Shown: in pieces, positions 8,194 through 16,782 of the stretch | Layout of the letters: every line of letters starts with the position of its first letter | Position numbering within the stretch: the stretch's first letter is position 1 | Source: Thalassospira lucentensis | GTDB lineage: Bacteria > Pseudomonadota > Alphaproteobacteria > Rhodospirillales > Thalassospiraceae | Direction of reading: 5' to 3' | Assembly: GCF_011806425.1 (NCBI RefSeq) | Contig: NZ_JAATOV010000006.1 | Coordinates: 267,732-331,731, forward strand | DNA length: 64,000 nt | The notes under the pieces: model-generated | What the model was told of the DNA's origin: nothing | The model's database searches: none | The model's input: the letters and a program-made list of their open reading frames with translations, nothing else | Program-made: the position numbers and the translations under genes

Positions 8194-9066
8194 ATGCAAT
8201 TTAGTCTTCGGCAATATCGATCAGAAGCCGCAAGCCATAGCCATACCGATTTTCATCAGATCATCATTTCTGATTTGGGGCTTTTGGAATTGGAAATTGA
8301 AGGACGCGGCGGCGCGGTCAGCGGGACGCGGTTGGCATTTGTGCCCGCCGGGGACACGCATGCCTATCGTGCGCAGGGGCTAAACAGGTTTTTGGTGCTT
8401 GATGTCGACACCGATCTTGCCAAGCGCGCTGGCATCGAAGCCCTTTGGCATCGCAATGCCAATGCATCGCCCTATCTTCAAATTGCAAACGGCCAGCAGG
8501 CGGCCCTGTCCGATCTGTTGCGTACGGTTACCTCATCCCGACAGGCCGGGGCGCCGATCAGTTTATCCAGTCGGGTGGGCGACTGCGGAACGTTGATCGA
8601 TGATCTGTCTGGCGAGGAGGGCATTGTCTGCAACAGCCTGTTGCGGGTTTTGGCCGGAACATCAGCCGCCTCAATCGGCTTAACCGCCAAAGCCAGCACT
8701 CACAATGGCCTCTCTTTGATCCCGCCGCGTTTGCAGCGGGTTCTTGATTGGGCCGAATTGCGGTTGGCTGATCCGATTTCGGTATCAGATATGGCCGCCG
8801 TCGCGGTTCAGTCTGAAAGCAGCTTTTTTGATACTTTTCAGCGATATATCGGCACAACGCCGATGCGTTGGTTGACCGAGCAAAGGTTGCTTGCCGCGCG
8901 CCATTTGCTGATGGCATCGGGCAAAGATATCGCGATTGGCGACCTTGCCGTGCAAGTTGGCTTTACCGATCAAAGCGCGTTCTCGCGTGCATTCTCGCGC
9001 CGGTTTGGTTGCTCACCGCTAAAAATGCGGATGCAAGGCGCCGTTGATTTAGCAGCCTTTAATTAA
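8194..9066 (+). CDS. AraC family transcription regulator
   Basis: A 290-residue protein with an N-terminal cupin-like sensor region (HSHTDFHQ, FVPAGDTHAYRAQG) and a C-terminal double helix-turn-helix AraC domain (ADPISVSDMAAV, SFFDTFQRYIGTTPMRW, QVGFTDQSAFSRAFSRRFG). ATG 8194 was chosen because AGGGAGA sits about 10 bases upstream; earlier ATGs at 8167 and 8170 are in frame but have no such site. It precedes a DMT exporter gene by about 110 bp, which may be its target (inference from position). Confidence 0.85.
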   Translation: MQFSLRQYRSEAASHSHTDFHQIIISDLGLLELEIEGRGGAVSGTRLAFVPAGDTHAYRAQGLNRFLVLDVDTDLAKRAGIEALWHRNANASPYLQIANGQQAALSDLLRTVTSSRQAGAPISLSSRVGDCGTLIDDLSGEEGIVCNSLLRVLAGTSAASIGLTAKASTHNGLSLIPPRLQRVLDWAELRLADPISVSDMAAVAVQSESSFFDTFQRYIGTTPMRWLTEQRLLAARHLLMASGKDIAIGDLAVQVGFTDQSAFSRAFSRRFGCSPLKMRMQGAVDLAAFN

Positions 9067-9178
9067 CGGTATTATCCCGTCTCAAAAGATCGCCTCTGTA
9101 TCTGGCCGTAAGCTCCACATCCGGAGTTTCAGCACAGACAGAAACCGCGCATCTGTTCAATGATCGCCCCGCGATTAG

Positions 9179-10093
9179 ATGAAACTTGGGATGGCGTTGA
9201 TGTCATTGGCTGCACAAAAATCAAAAGCAACCTTTGTGGGTATGATTGCCGTGGTGCTCTGGGCGCTCTTGGCGCTTTTCACCACAGAGGTCAGCGCCAT
9301 CCCGCCTTTTCAGTTAGTCAGTCTGTGCTTTGCGGTTGCAGCCGTCTTTAGTTTTGTCTGGATTGTGCTGAGCGGCAAAAACCCACGCCTTATTTTGCGA
9401 CAGCCACCGGGGGCTTGGGTGCTTAGTGTCGGCGGGCTGTTTGGCTATCACTTTTTCTATTTCGTTGCCTTGGCAAATGCCCCGGCGGTCGAGGCCAGTT
9501 TGATTGCCTATCTTTGGCCACTGCTAATTGTGGTTTTTTCGGCTCTGCTGCCGGGGGAAACACTGCGGTGGTATCATGTGGCTGGCGGCTTTCTTGGTCT
9601 GTGTGGTGCGGCGTTGCTGGTGACCAAAGGGCAGGGGATTGCGTTTGATCCGGCCTTTGGGCTTGGTTATGGGGCGGCGATTATCTGTTCGTTGCTATGG
9701 TCGGGCTATTCCGTTTTGAACCGTCGATATGGTGCCGTTCCGGTCGAAGCGGTATGTGGCTTCTGTGCCGGGGCGGCTGTGCTTGGTTTCGTTACGCATT
9801 TGGGTATGGAAAGCTGGGTAATGCCAAATGTGCGGCAATGGTTGGCAATCATCGGATTGGGACTTGGCCCGGTGGGCGCGGCATTCTTTGTCTGGGATTT
9901 TGGCACAAAACACGGCGATATTCAGGTGCTCGGTGTGGCGGCATATGGCGCGCCACTTCTAAGCACGATTTTGCTGGTTGTGTTTGGTAAGGCCGATGCC
10001 ACGCCTGCTGTCGCACTTGGTTGTTTGTTTATTGTCGGCGGGGCGCTTGTGGCATCGCGCGATATGATTTTGCGATCCCGGCGTAAGGCATAG
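9179..10093 (+). CDS. DMT superfamily (EamA) exporter, YddG-like
   Basis: A 304-residue, very hydrophobic protein with about ten predicted membrane helices and two EamA repeats (VVLWALLALF, then SLLWSGYSVLNRRYG in the second half). The sequence style (ASLIAYLWPLLIVVFSALLPGE) resembles YddG-type amino-acid exporters. It probably exports an aromatic amino acid or other metabolite; the substrate is not shown by sequence. In-frame alternative starts exist at 9191 and 9200; none has a convincing ribosome site. Confidence 0.85.
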   Translation: MKLGMALMSLAAQKSKATFVGMIAVVLWALLALFTTEVSAIPPFQLVSLCFAVAAVFSFVWIVLSGKNPRLILRQPPGAWVLSVGGLFGYHFFYFVALANAPAVEASLIAYLWPLLIVVFSALLPGETLRWYHVAGGFLGLCGAALLVTKGQGIAFDPAFGLGYGAAIICSLLWSGYSVLNRRYGAVPVEAVCGFCAGAAVLGFVTHLGMESWVMPNVRQWLAIIGLGLGPVGAAFFVWDFGTKHGDIQVLGVAAYGAPLLSTILLVVFGKADATPAVALGCLFIVGGALVASRDMILRSRRKA

Positions 10094-10289
10094 CGGTTTA
10101 CCGCGCTGCGGACCACGCAATTGGGCCGAAATTTTAAGGCCTTCGCCAGTTGACGGGCGGTTGAACGGTACGCTCGTCATCGGGAAACAGGGCGGATATT
10201 TGCCCTGTGCACTGTTACGCAAATGACTTATAGTCACCTCTGGCTTGGGAGGGCGCATTTCTAAATTTACAGGCACCAAGGATACATAA

Positions 10290-12041
10290 ATGACGCAGGT
10301 GAAAGCGGACATTGCACAGGATTTGAAGTTGGCAATGTCGGCGGGCGAATTTGACAAGGCAGCCAAAATTGGCGCCCGTATCCTCCGACTGCATCCAAAA
10401 CGAACCGACATCCAAATCATGACCGCCGTAAGCGAGTTGCAGGGCAAGATGCCCGCACAGGCGGGGCAACGGTTGCGGCGTATCTTTCGCAATTTGGCAC
10501 CCGACGATCGTTTTTTCGTGCCAGTGACGCAAAACTTAATCCAATATGCTGAGCGAACTGGTGATTTTGAGGCCGTCGAAGCCGCGTTTGAACAGCGCTA
10601 TCGCGCTGCCCCCCAGTACGGCGTTTTTGCGTGTCTCCTTGCCGAAGTTATTTTTCGCCATCAAACCCATTTAAGTCCGGGCCGAAGCTTTGCCCCACAG
10701 CTAGATTATGCGGTGGAAATTTTGGCAAAAATACCGGAGGCCGACCCGCATCAAATCGATGCCCAGATATTGCTGGCGCGCATTTTCCTGTATCAAGATC
10801 ACCATCAAAAGGCATCTGACCTTCTGGCCAAGATCGCGCAGAAGCAGCCAAATAACTTAGCACTGCGCGAACAACTGGCATCAACCTATGCCTTTGCCGG
10901 GCAGGTCGACAAAGCGGTTTCCACCTGCCTTACGATCATTGATGAATTTCCAGATTGCGGTGCGCAGCCCTACAATATCGTTTCATTCATGCGTGCCGCT
11001 GATTTACCAGAAAATACGCGGGATGTGTTAGGCGCGATTATCAATACGCCAAACGCCCCGTATGATCAGGTTTACAAGGCTTCCTTTGTGCTTGCCCGCA
11101 TGGACGAGGCAGCGGGTGATATGAAATCAGCATTTGATTGGTACCAAGTCGGCCATGCCGCAAGCCGCAAAGCCCGTCCCATCGATATGACGGCGGAGCT
11201 TCATGAGATGGAGCTGATTGCAGAACTGGCGCGCAAGGCGGCTTCTGAGCAGGAAGATGCAAAAACGGATTTGGTCGCAGAAGAAGACGGACCCAAACCC
11301 AAACCGATCTTTATCGTTGGAATGCCGCGGTCTGGCACGACCCTAAGTGAACGTATTTTGGGTGCGCATCCAGATGTCTATGCCGCCGGCGAAATCGGCG
11401 ATCTGGCAAAGGCTCTGATCGAAGTGGTCGGACGTGGCACCATGTCCGAGCAGATCGCCCGTCTGAGCCCGAAAAACATAGTCGAGGTGCGAAAACGCTA
11501 CCTTGCGGCAATGAAGGGCTATGCGCCTAATGCGCGCTTTGTTGTGAACAAAACACCAGCCAATTTTTTGCGGGTAGAGGCTATTCGCCGGGTCTTTCCC
11601 GATGCGCCAATTCTTCACACCCATCGTCATCCGTTGGCAACCTGTCTTTCGCTTTATACAACGCCATTTGCCAACCCAATGCGGTTTGCCGATGATTTGG
11701 GTGATTTAACCGATTATTACCGTGCCTACGAAAACCTGATGAAGGTGTATTTCGAGACCGACCGAAACGGGATGCTTTTTGATTTGCCCTACGAAGATTT
11801 AGTGGCAGATCCCGAAACGGTTGGGAAGGCATATCTGGCCCATTGTTGTTTGGACTGGCATCCGGCGTGTTTGGAATTTTATCGCAATGACAAAGCCGCA
11901 ACCACGGCCAGTATGATTCAGGTGCGCCGCCCCATCTATACTGATTCCCTTGGAAAATGGCAGCGGTTTAAGCCCTATATCGGTCCATTGGCGGACCTTG
12001 ATCTGGCTACGTCCGCATTGGACAAAACACCTGGCGAATAA
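10290..12041 (+). CDS. Tetratricopeptide-repeat sulfotransferase family protein
   Basis: A 583-residue fusion. Residues 1-320 are helical repeats of TPR type (for example DLKLAMSAGEFDKAAKIG, LREQLASTYAFAGQVDKAV). From about 335 there is a sulfotransferase domain whose PAPS 5'-phosphosulfate loop reads GMPRSGTTLSERILG, with a later LHTHRHPLATCLSLY segment typical of the family. It would transfer sulfate from PAPS to an unknown acceptor, perhaps a surface glycan or peptide. It stands alone, about 90 bp before the deaminase gene. Confidence 0.85.
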   Translation: MTQVKADIAQDLKLAMSAGEFDKAAKIGARILRLHPKRTDIQIMTAVSELQGKMPAQAGQRLRRIFRNLAPDDRFFVPVTQNLIQYAERTGDFEAVEAAFEQRYRAAPQYGVFACLLAEVIFRHQTHLSPGRSFAPQLDYAVEILAKIPEADPHQIDAQILLARIFLYQDHHQKASDLLAKIAQKQPNNLALREQLASTYAFAGQVDKAVSTCLTIIDEFPDCGAQPYNIVSFMRAADLPENTRDVLGAIINTPNAPYDQVYKASFVLARMDEAAGDMKSAFDWYQVGHAASRKARPIDMTAELHEMELIAELARKAASEQEDAKTDLVAEEDGPKPKPIFIVGMPRSGTTLSERILGAHPDVYAAGEIGDLAKALIEVVGRGTMSEQIARLSPKNIVEVRKRYLAAMKGYAPNARFVVNKTPANFLRVEAIRRVFPDAPILHTHRHPLATCLSLYTTPFANPMRFADDLGDLTDYYRAYENLMKVYFETDRNGMLFDLPYEDLVADPETVGKAYLAHCCLDWHPACLEFYRNDKAATTASMIQVRRPIYTDSLGKWQRFKPYIGPLADLDLATSALDKTPGE

Positions 12042-12134
12042 CCCGGAAAAAAGTTTGCAGCGTGACGTCTTAGGGGACTTCGGGCTAAAAAGGTTTCATA
12101 CAACAAGAAATTTTAAAAACGCCGGAGTGCGCTG

Positions 12135-13109
12135 ATGACATTGAAACTCCCAAAAGCAGAGCTGCATTTGCATCTTGAAGGTGCAATGACGCCGTCACTT
12201 GTACGATCCTTTGCCAAGCGTAATGGCCTGACATTGCCCGATGATATTTATGATGATCAGGATCGTTATATCTGGTCGGATTTTCCTGAGTTTCTTAAAA
12301 GTTTTGATAAAGCCAGTGCCGCCATCCGCACCAAGCAGGATTATGCTGATCTGACGCATTTTTACCTGACGGAGCAGGCCAAGGCAGGCGCGCTTTATGT
12401 TGAACTATTTTGTTCGCCAACTCATGCCGCCGACTGCGGGATTTCGTTTGATGATCATCTTGAAGGGGTGGTTGATGGCATTGACCGCGCCCAAAAGGAA
12501 TGCGGCATCATTGGCCGGATCATCATGACATGTGTCCGCCATGTTGGCGGGGATATCGCGCTTAAGGTAGCCAAAGAAACGGTTGCCTGCGGCCACCCCT
12601 ATATCGTTGGGTTTGGCATGGGCGGCAATGAAAGCATGTTTTCCCAAGAAACATTCTATCCGGCTTTTAAAATTGCCGCTGATGCCGGATTGGGCTGCAC
12701 CACCCACGCAGGGGAGGTCGAAGGACCACAAAGTGTTTGGGATGCAATTGATAAGCTGCCTGTAACCCGGATCGGTCATGGTGTGCGGTCTATCGAAGAT
12801 CCGAAATTGGTCGAAACCCTTGCCAAGCGCGGCATTGTTCTTGAAGTCTGTCCGGGGTCAAACATCGCGCTTTCGGTCTATCCCGATTACGCCGCACATC
12901 CGCTTCGTAAACTTTATGATGCCGGGGTGAAGGTCACGCTGGGCTCAGATGATCCGCCGTTCTTCTTTACGACTTTGGCCGATGAATATCAGCGCGCACA
13001 GGATGATTTCGGCTTTAGCGATGCGGAGCTGATCGGTCTTACCCGCACCGCACTTGAGGCCGCATTTGTTGACGACGTCACCAAGGCAGAACTGATTGCC
13101 AAACTTTAA
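12135..13109 (+). CDS. Adenosine deaminase family protein
   Basis: A 324-residue metal-dependent TIM-barrel deaminase. Zinc ligands and catalytic residues are visible: H11/H13 in ELHLHLEGAM, the THAGE motif (His and catalytic Glu), RIGHGVRS and LGSDDPPFF. It converts adenosine to inosine, or adenine to hypoxanthine: the SDDP form also occurs in adenine deaminases, so the exact base or nucleoside is open. The start has GGAG 7 bases upstream and a terminator follows at 13167. A purine-salvage role fits either activity. Confidence 0.88.
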   Translation: MTLKLPKAELHLHLEGAMTPSLVRSFAKRNGLTLPDDIYDDQDRYIWSDFPEFLKSFDKASAAIRTKQDYADLTHFYLTEQAKAGALYVELFCSPTHAADCGISFDDHLEGVVDGIDRAQKECGIIGRIIMTCVRHVGGDIALKVAKETVACGHPYIVGFGMGGNESMFSQETFYPAFKIAADAGLGCTTHAGEVEGPQSVWDAIDKLPVTRIGHGVRSIEDPKLVETLAKRGIVLEVCPGSNIALSVYPDYAAHPLRKLYDAGVKVTLGSDDPPFFFTTLADEYQRAQDDFGFSDAELIGLTRTALEAAFVDDVTKAELIAKL

Positions 13110-13166
13110 ATCGCACTTGAATTTTTAGTGTGGGATTTCGATAAATCCGACCTGATCCGTCATTTA

Positions 13167-13200
13167 AACAGCGCCCGGTTTTCGTCGGGTGCTGTTTTTG
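13167..13200 (+). terminator. Rho-independent terminator after the deaminase gene
   Basis: Stem ACAGCgCCCG / CGGGtGCTGT with loop GTTTTCGT, followed by TTTTTG. Confidence 0.8.
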
Positions 13201-13202
13201 TA

Positions 13203-14123
13203 TTAAGCCGGATGTCGGGCGACGTGGGCATCGAATGTTTGCCAAAACTGATCGCGATAGATGTCGCGTTCTTGCAGAACTTCGTGCCGCGCCCCGGGGA
13301 TGTCGGTGACGGTGATATTTGGATGATCGTCAAAAAGGGCGTGGGTTGTGCTGTTTGACACGACCTGATCATTGCCCGCAAGCACCATGGTGATGGGGGG
13401 CAAAGGCGGGCGCGGTGCCGTGGCAGCGAATTTTTGGGCAACACTAGCCTGTGTGCGAAAACACGCATTAAGCCACCCAGCAGATACGCCACCAATCACA
13501 AGATCGGGTTGCGATGTCAGCGACGCAACATTGCGTTCATACCGCGCCTGGTCAGACGTCAAAAGGTTTTCCGGCGCAAAGGGGCGCAACGGCGACATCA
13601 ATTTTTGCCCCGGAAGGTATCGACGATCAAGGCCGTACCGACACAGGTTGGCTGACAAAATCTTTGCTGCCTTTGAAAACCAGTTCGGCCCACCCATGCC
13701 AAAAAACGGCGCAATCATCACCACGCTTTGCCAAAGATCAGGATTTAAAAGCAGCATATTCATCGCCACCAACCCACCGGTCGAATGGGTCAAAACCATT
13801 GGGCAGACAATGTTGTGATGGCGTTTAAGGTCATCGATCACGCAGGCGGTATCCGCCATATAGTCGCCTACATCTCTCACGTAACCCATCGTGGGGTCCG
13901 GTGTGGCGCGGTCCGATCCGCCTTGGCCGCGAAAATCAAATGTCACGCAGCCAAAGCCACGCCGGGTAAGGTCATCGGCGGTTTCTTCGTAGCGTTCAAC
14001 ATATTCGCCGCGCCCCTGAAGGATCAGGATATAGCGATCTGATTTCGGGTCCGTCGGGGGATGAATGCCATAGCGCAGGCGCACACCATCTTTGTCGATT
14101 GCCTCATGAAACGAAAATGGCAT
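13203..14123 (-). CDS. Alpha/beta hydrolase (monoacylglycerol lipase / lysophospholipase type)
   Basis: A 306-residue soluble alpha/beta hydrolase. It has the early oxyanion segment LILQGRGEYVERYEE, the segment TFDFRGQGGSDR and the nucleophile elbow THSTGG (G/A-x-S-x-G variant, Ser nucleophile). The acid and base are likely in MVLAGNDQVVS and PGARHEVL. This matches the Serine aminopeptidase S33/lysophospholipase group (PldB-like). The natural ester substrate is unknown. It is convergent with the deaminase gene, which shares the terminator region. Confidence 0.85.
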   Translation of the reverse strand: MPFSFHEAIDKDGVRLRYGIHPPTDPKSDRYILILQGRGEYVERYEETADDLTRRGFGCVTFDFRGQGGSDRATPDPTMGYVRDVGDYMADTACVIDDLKRHHNIVCPMVLTHSTGGLVAMNMLLLNPDLWQSVVMIAPFFGMGGPNWFSKAAKILSANLCRYGLDRRYLPGQKLMSPLRPFAPENLLTSDQARYERNVASLTSQPDLVIGGVSAGWLNACFRTQASVAQKFAATAPRPPLPPITMVLAGNDQVVSNSTTHALFDDHPNITVTDIPGARHEVLQERDIYRDQFWQTFDAHVARHPA

Positions 14124-14212
14124 TTACGCGTGTGTCCTGACTTTCAATTGAATAGGTATTCTCATCCGTGCGGGCGAGAAGAACATGTTTCTAGGAGGGA
14201 TTATTTCAAAGT

Positions 14213-15529
14213 TTATTTCACTGTGACGGTGGGCGCCATGGCACGGGCAACCGCGATGAAATGGGTGATTTTTTCCATCATCTCGTCAAAGTCCGGGTTA
14301 AAGGTCGCGCGGCGCAATGTGCCCGGTGTCGCACCCTCTAGCAGGTTGCGCTCCCCGTAAAACGCGCTGGGTGCGGTAAGGCATTTTTCCTTGTCTTTGT
14401 CTGTTTCATAGTGACCGCAATCTGAATAAGCACCATCCAGCCCGTAAACCGGATTGCTCGGCGAAAGCGTGATACCGGTATGGGCATGGTTCAGGGTTCT
14501 TAAATCGGCATTGGCGGAGTCAACACGATCGACGTCATCGCAAACATTTTTGTCGTCAGGGATTTGAATTTCGCCCTGATACCACAGCATCTGCCGGTTT
14601 TCTGACGTGACTTTTTCGCAAAACACATCAAGGGAAACCAAAGGATCAACCGTTTGATCATCTGAGCTGACCGCCATAAAGACCGGAATATCTATCGGGC
14701 CGATGGCTCCGTCGCGGAACGGCGATGTCAGAAGCTGAAATTCCGCTGCCGCATTCATCGCCATGGCGCCATATTTGCCCGGATCATTGTTTTGTCCCTG
14801 ACCGACCCAGTCTTTGACGTAACGAACATAGGGCGTCAGCCACGCCATGCCGCTATGCGCCGCAAGGCCTGGCGACAACATTACAAGGGCCGCAAGCCGG
14901 TCGTCATGGTCCGGCATATCGTAATAGCGCCCAATCAGGGCTGCGCCAGCGGAATAGCCAATGGGGATAATGTGTTCGATATCCGGGCCAAAGGATTCAA
15001 CGCCGAATTTTATCGTGGCGAGCCAGTCTTCATAGCTGACATCCATCAAATCTGCTGGCACCGTGCCGTGCCCCGGAAGCAGAACGCCATGAAATGACGC
15101 GCACGGATAGTTTTTCTGCAACGCATCGCGCACATCGTCCAGCCAATAGGGGCTGTCGGTCAGGCCATGAACCAAAACAAATCCAAGATTTTCTCCGCGC
15201 GATAACAGGGCATCTCCGCGTGCACAGGTGTTCTGATCTGGCGCGATCTCATACGGGGCACGCATTTCAACAACGTCATCCAGGCTAAAGGACCCAAAGG
15301 GTTCTTTTTCATCGGCAAAGCGGCTGCGCTGTAAAACGTTACGAAGTTGGCTGCGAGTATTTTTGACATAGTCAGAAAACGACATATCGGGCGAGGGGGC
15401 TGTAATGGCAGAACCCGACGGCGTTAATGCATCTGCATGCGCATTTTGGTGTGCACCGGACGCCGCAAGAAGGCCGGTTGCGATACTGATAAAACACAGG
15501 CACGAACGTATCGGGTTATTGGCATACAT
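14213..15529 (-). CDS. Secreted alpha/beta hydrolase-like protein
   Basis: A 438-residue protein with an N-terminal signal peptide (SCLCFISIATGLLAASG, cleavage near AHA). The hydrolase core shows GFVLVHGLTDSPYWLDDV, a nucleophile elbow IGYSAGAAL (G-Y-S-A-G) and late VSSDDQTV and HAHTGI segments that could give Asp and His. The start at 15529 was chosen because GGAGAC lies 10 bases upstream; the open frame extends to 15658 but without support. Probably a periplasmic esterase or lipase of unknown substrate. Confidence 0.82.
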   Translation of the reverse strand: MYANNPIRSCLCFISIATGLLAASGAHQNAHADALTPSGSAITAPSPDMSFSDYVKNTRSQLRNVLQRSRFADEKEPFGSFSLDDVVEMRAPYEIAPDQNTCARGDALLSRGENLGFVLVHGLTDSPYWLDDVRDALQKNYPCASFHGVLLPGHGTVPADLMDVSYEDWLATIKFGVESFGPDIEHIIPIGYSAGAALIGRYYDMPDHDDRLAALVMLSPGLAAHSGMAWLTPYVRYVKDWVGQGQNNDPGKYGAMAMNAAAEFQLLTSPFRDGAIGPIDIPVFMAVSSDDQTVDPLVSLDVFCEKVTSENRQMLWYQGEIQIPDDKNVCDDVDRVDSANADLRTLNHAHTGITLSPSNPVYGLDGAYSDCGHYETDKDKEKCLTAPSAFYGERNLLEGATPGTLRRATFNPDFDEMMEKITHFIAVARAMAPTVTVK

Positions 15530-15602
15530 GGGGCGTCTCCGGGCCGGGGCGATTGATCTTATTCTTTTAAGCTTAACGTGCTGTGTGCCGCGGCGCGAGT
15601 AT

Positions 15603-15632
15603 GAAAAAAAGCGGCCCGTTAAGACCGCTTTG
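15603..15632 (-). terminator. Rho-independent terminator of the osmC-like gene
   Basis: On the minus strand: AAAGCGG, a 10-base loop, CCGCTTT and continuing T run, placed 45 bp after the OsmC stop codon. Confidence 0.75.
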
Positions 15633-15676
15633 ATTTTGGAATGTTTTAGGGGCTGCAACGCCGCTTGATATTGCGG

Positions 15677-16081
15677 TTATTCCATGATTTCCCAGCTATG
15701 GGTAACCTCTGCCGCCTTTGACAGCATGATTGAGGCTGAGCAATATTTTTCCGCTGACAATTCGACCGCACGCCCAATTTTGGTTTCGTTGAGGTTTTCG
15801 CCCTTCACTTTGAAATGAAGGTGGATTTTGGTGAAAACCTTGGGATCGGTTTCGGCCCGTTCTGCTTTGACGTCGGTCACAACGTCCAAAACGTTTTCAC
15901 GGCCTTTTTTAAGGATGTGCACCACATCAATAGACGAACAGCCAGCAACCCCAAGCAGAAGCATTTCCATCGGACTGGGACCAAAACCGTTTTCCCGGTT
16001 GCCATCCATAACAACACCGTGTCCGCTGCCACTGGTGCCGGTGAAGGTCAGGTTTTCAAGCCACTTTACCCGTGCTTCCAT
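15677..16081 (-). CDS. OsmC/Ohr family redox protein
   Basis: A 134-residue protein typical of the OsmC/YhfA branch: NGFGPSPMEMLLLGVAGCSSIDVVHIL carries the first conserved Cys, and EKYCSASIML carries the second. These two cysteines reduce organic peroxides in family members. The ATG at 16081 has AGGA 8 bases upstream; a TTG at 16087 is less likely. It is single, with a terminator after it. Confidence 0.88.
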   Translation of the reverse strand: MEARVKWLENLTFTGTSGSGHGVVMDGNRENGFGPSPMEMLLLGVAGCSSIDVVHILKKGRENVLDVVTDVKAERAETDPKVFTKIHLHFKVKGENLNETKIGRAVELSAEKYCSASIMLSKAAEVTHSWEIME

Positions 16082-16281
16082 GATCAAATTCCTATTTGTG
16101 AAATACAGTTAACCCATGCTCTAGCGCGGTTCGCGCGCAGCTGCAATATGTGATCACGCGGAATACGAAAGATCGGGAGGGATTAATGCGCTTGGCGGTG
16201 CTAAACTGTTATTGGAGTTTTTACTTTCGGACGCGATACTTAACGGACAAATTCGACCCTTATGGTTAAGGAGTAAAGGTC

Positions 16282-16626
16282 ATGACGCAGGATACCAGCG
16301 GTCGCAGTAAAAGCCGCTTCATGATGAGCATGGAACATGTTCTTCGTGAAATTAATCACGAGATTATAAGCCCGGCCATTCCCGACATGTCGGTTGAAAA
16401 TGCTGTGCCACTTATAATTAATGTCGCCCGGCTTCGTGCGGATTACCTGAAATACGCGTTTGAGCTGAGTGCAGATCGCAACGATCAGCACCCGACAAAG
16501 GAAGAATTGGCAAAGCTAAAGCACCTGCGTGAAACCTATCAGGAAATGCTGGCTGCTGCACGCGAGTTGGAGCATTGCATTGACCGCGGCTATATCGATC
16601 TTCCGACTTCGGCAGAAAAACCATAG
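16282..16626 (+). CDS. Hypothetical helical protein
   Basis: A 114-residue charged, mostly helical protein with no signal peptide, membrane span or motif I recognise. A conserved-looking core runs from MEHVLREINHEIISPAIPDM to LRADYLKYAFEL. Codon use matches its neighbours and an AAGGAG ribosome site sits before the ATG, so it is likely real. It lies alone upstream of the GGDEF gene. Confidence 0.65.
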   Translation: MTQDTSGRSKSRFMMSMEHVLREINHEIISPAIPDMSVENAVPLIINVARLRADYLKYAFELSADRNDQHPTKEELAKLKHLRETYQEMLAAARELEHCIDRGYIDLPTSAEKP

Positions 16627-16782
16627 GCAATTTCGCTGCAATATAAGAAAAATAATGACTTATTCGTAAGTATATGTAATGACTTACGCATAAAAGAAAG
16701 GGCCGAAAAGGCCCGCTGGTTCAGGGACATCACGAAAACCAATATAATATGGAGTGCGCCGGTCTTCGGCGTTGCAAGTGAT

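Noticed and set aside
16700..16714. GGGCC-GAAAA-GGCCC hairpin as a terminator of the gene at 16282
   Set aside because: On the plus strand no T run follows. It would work only on the minus strand, where no gene leads into it.
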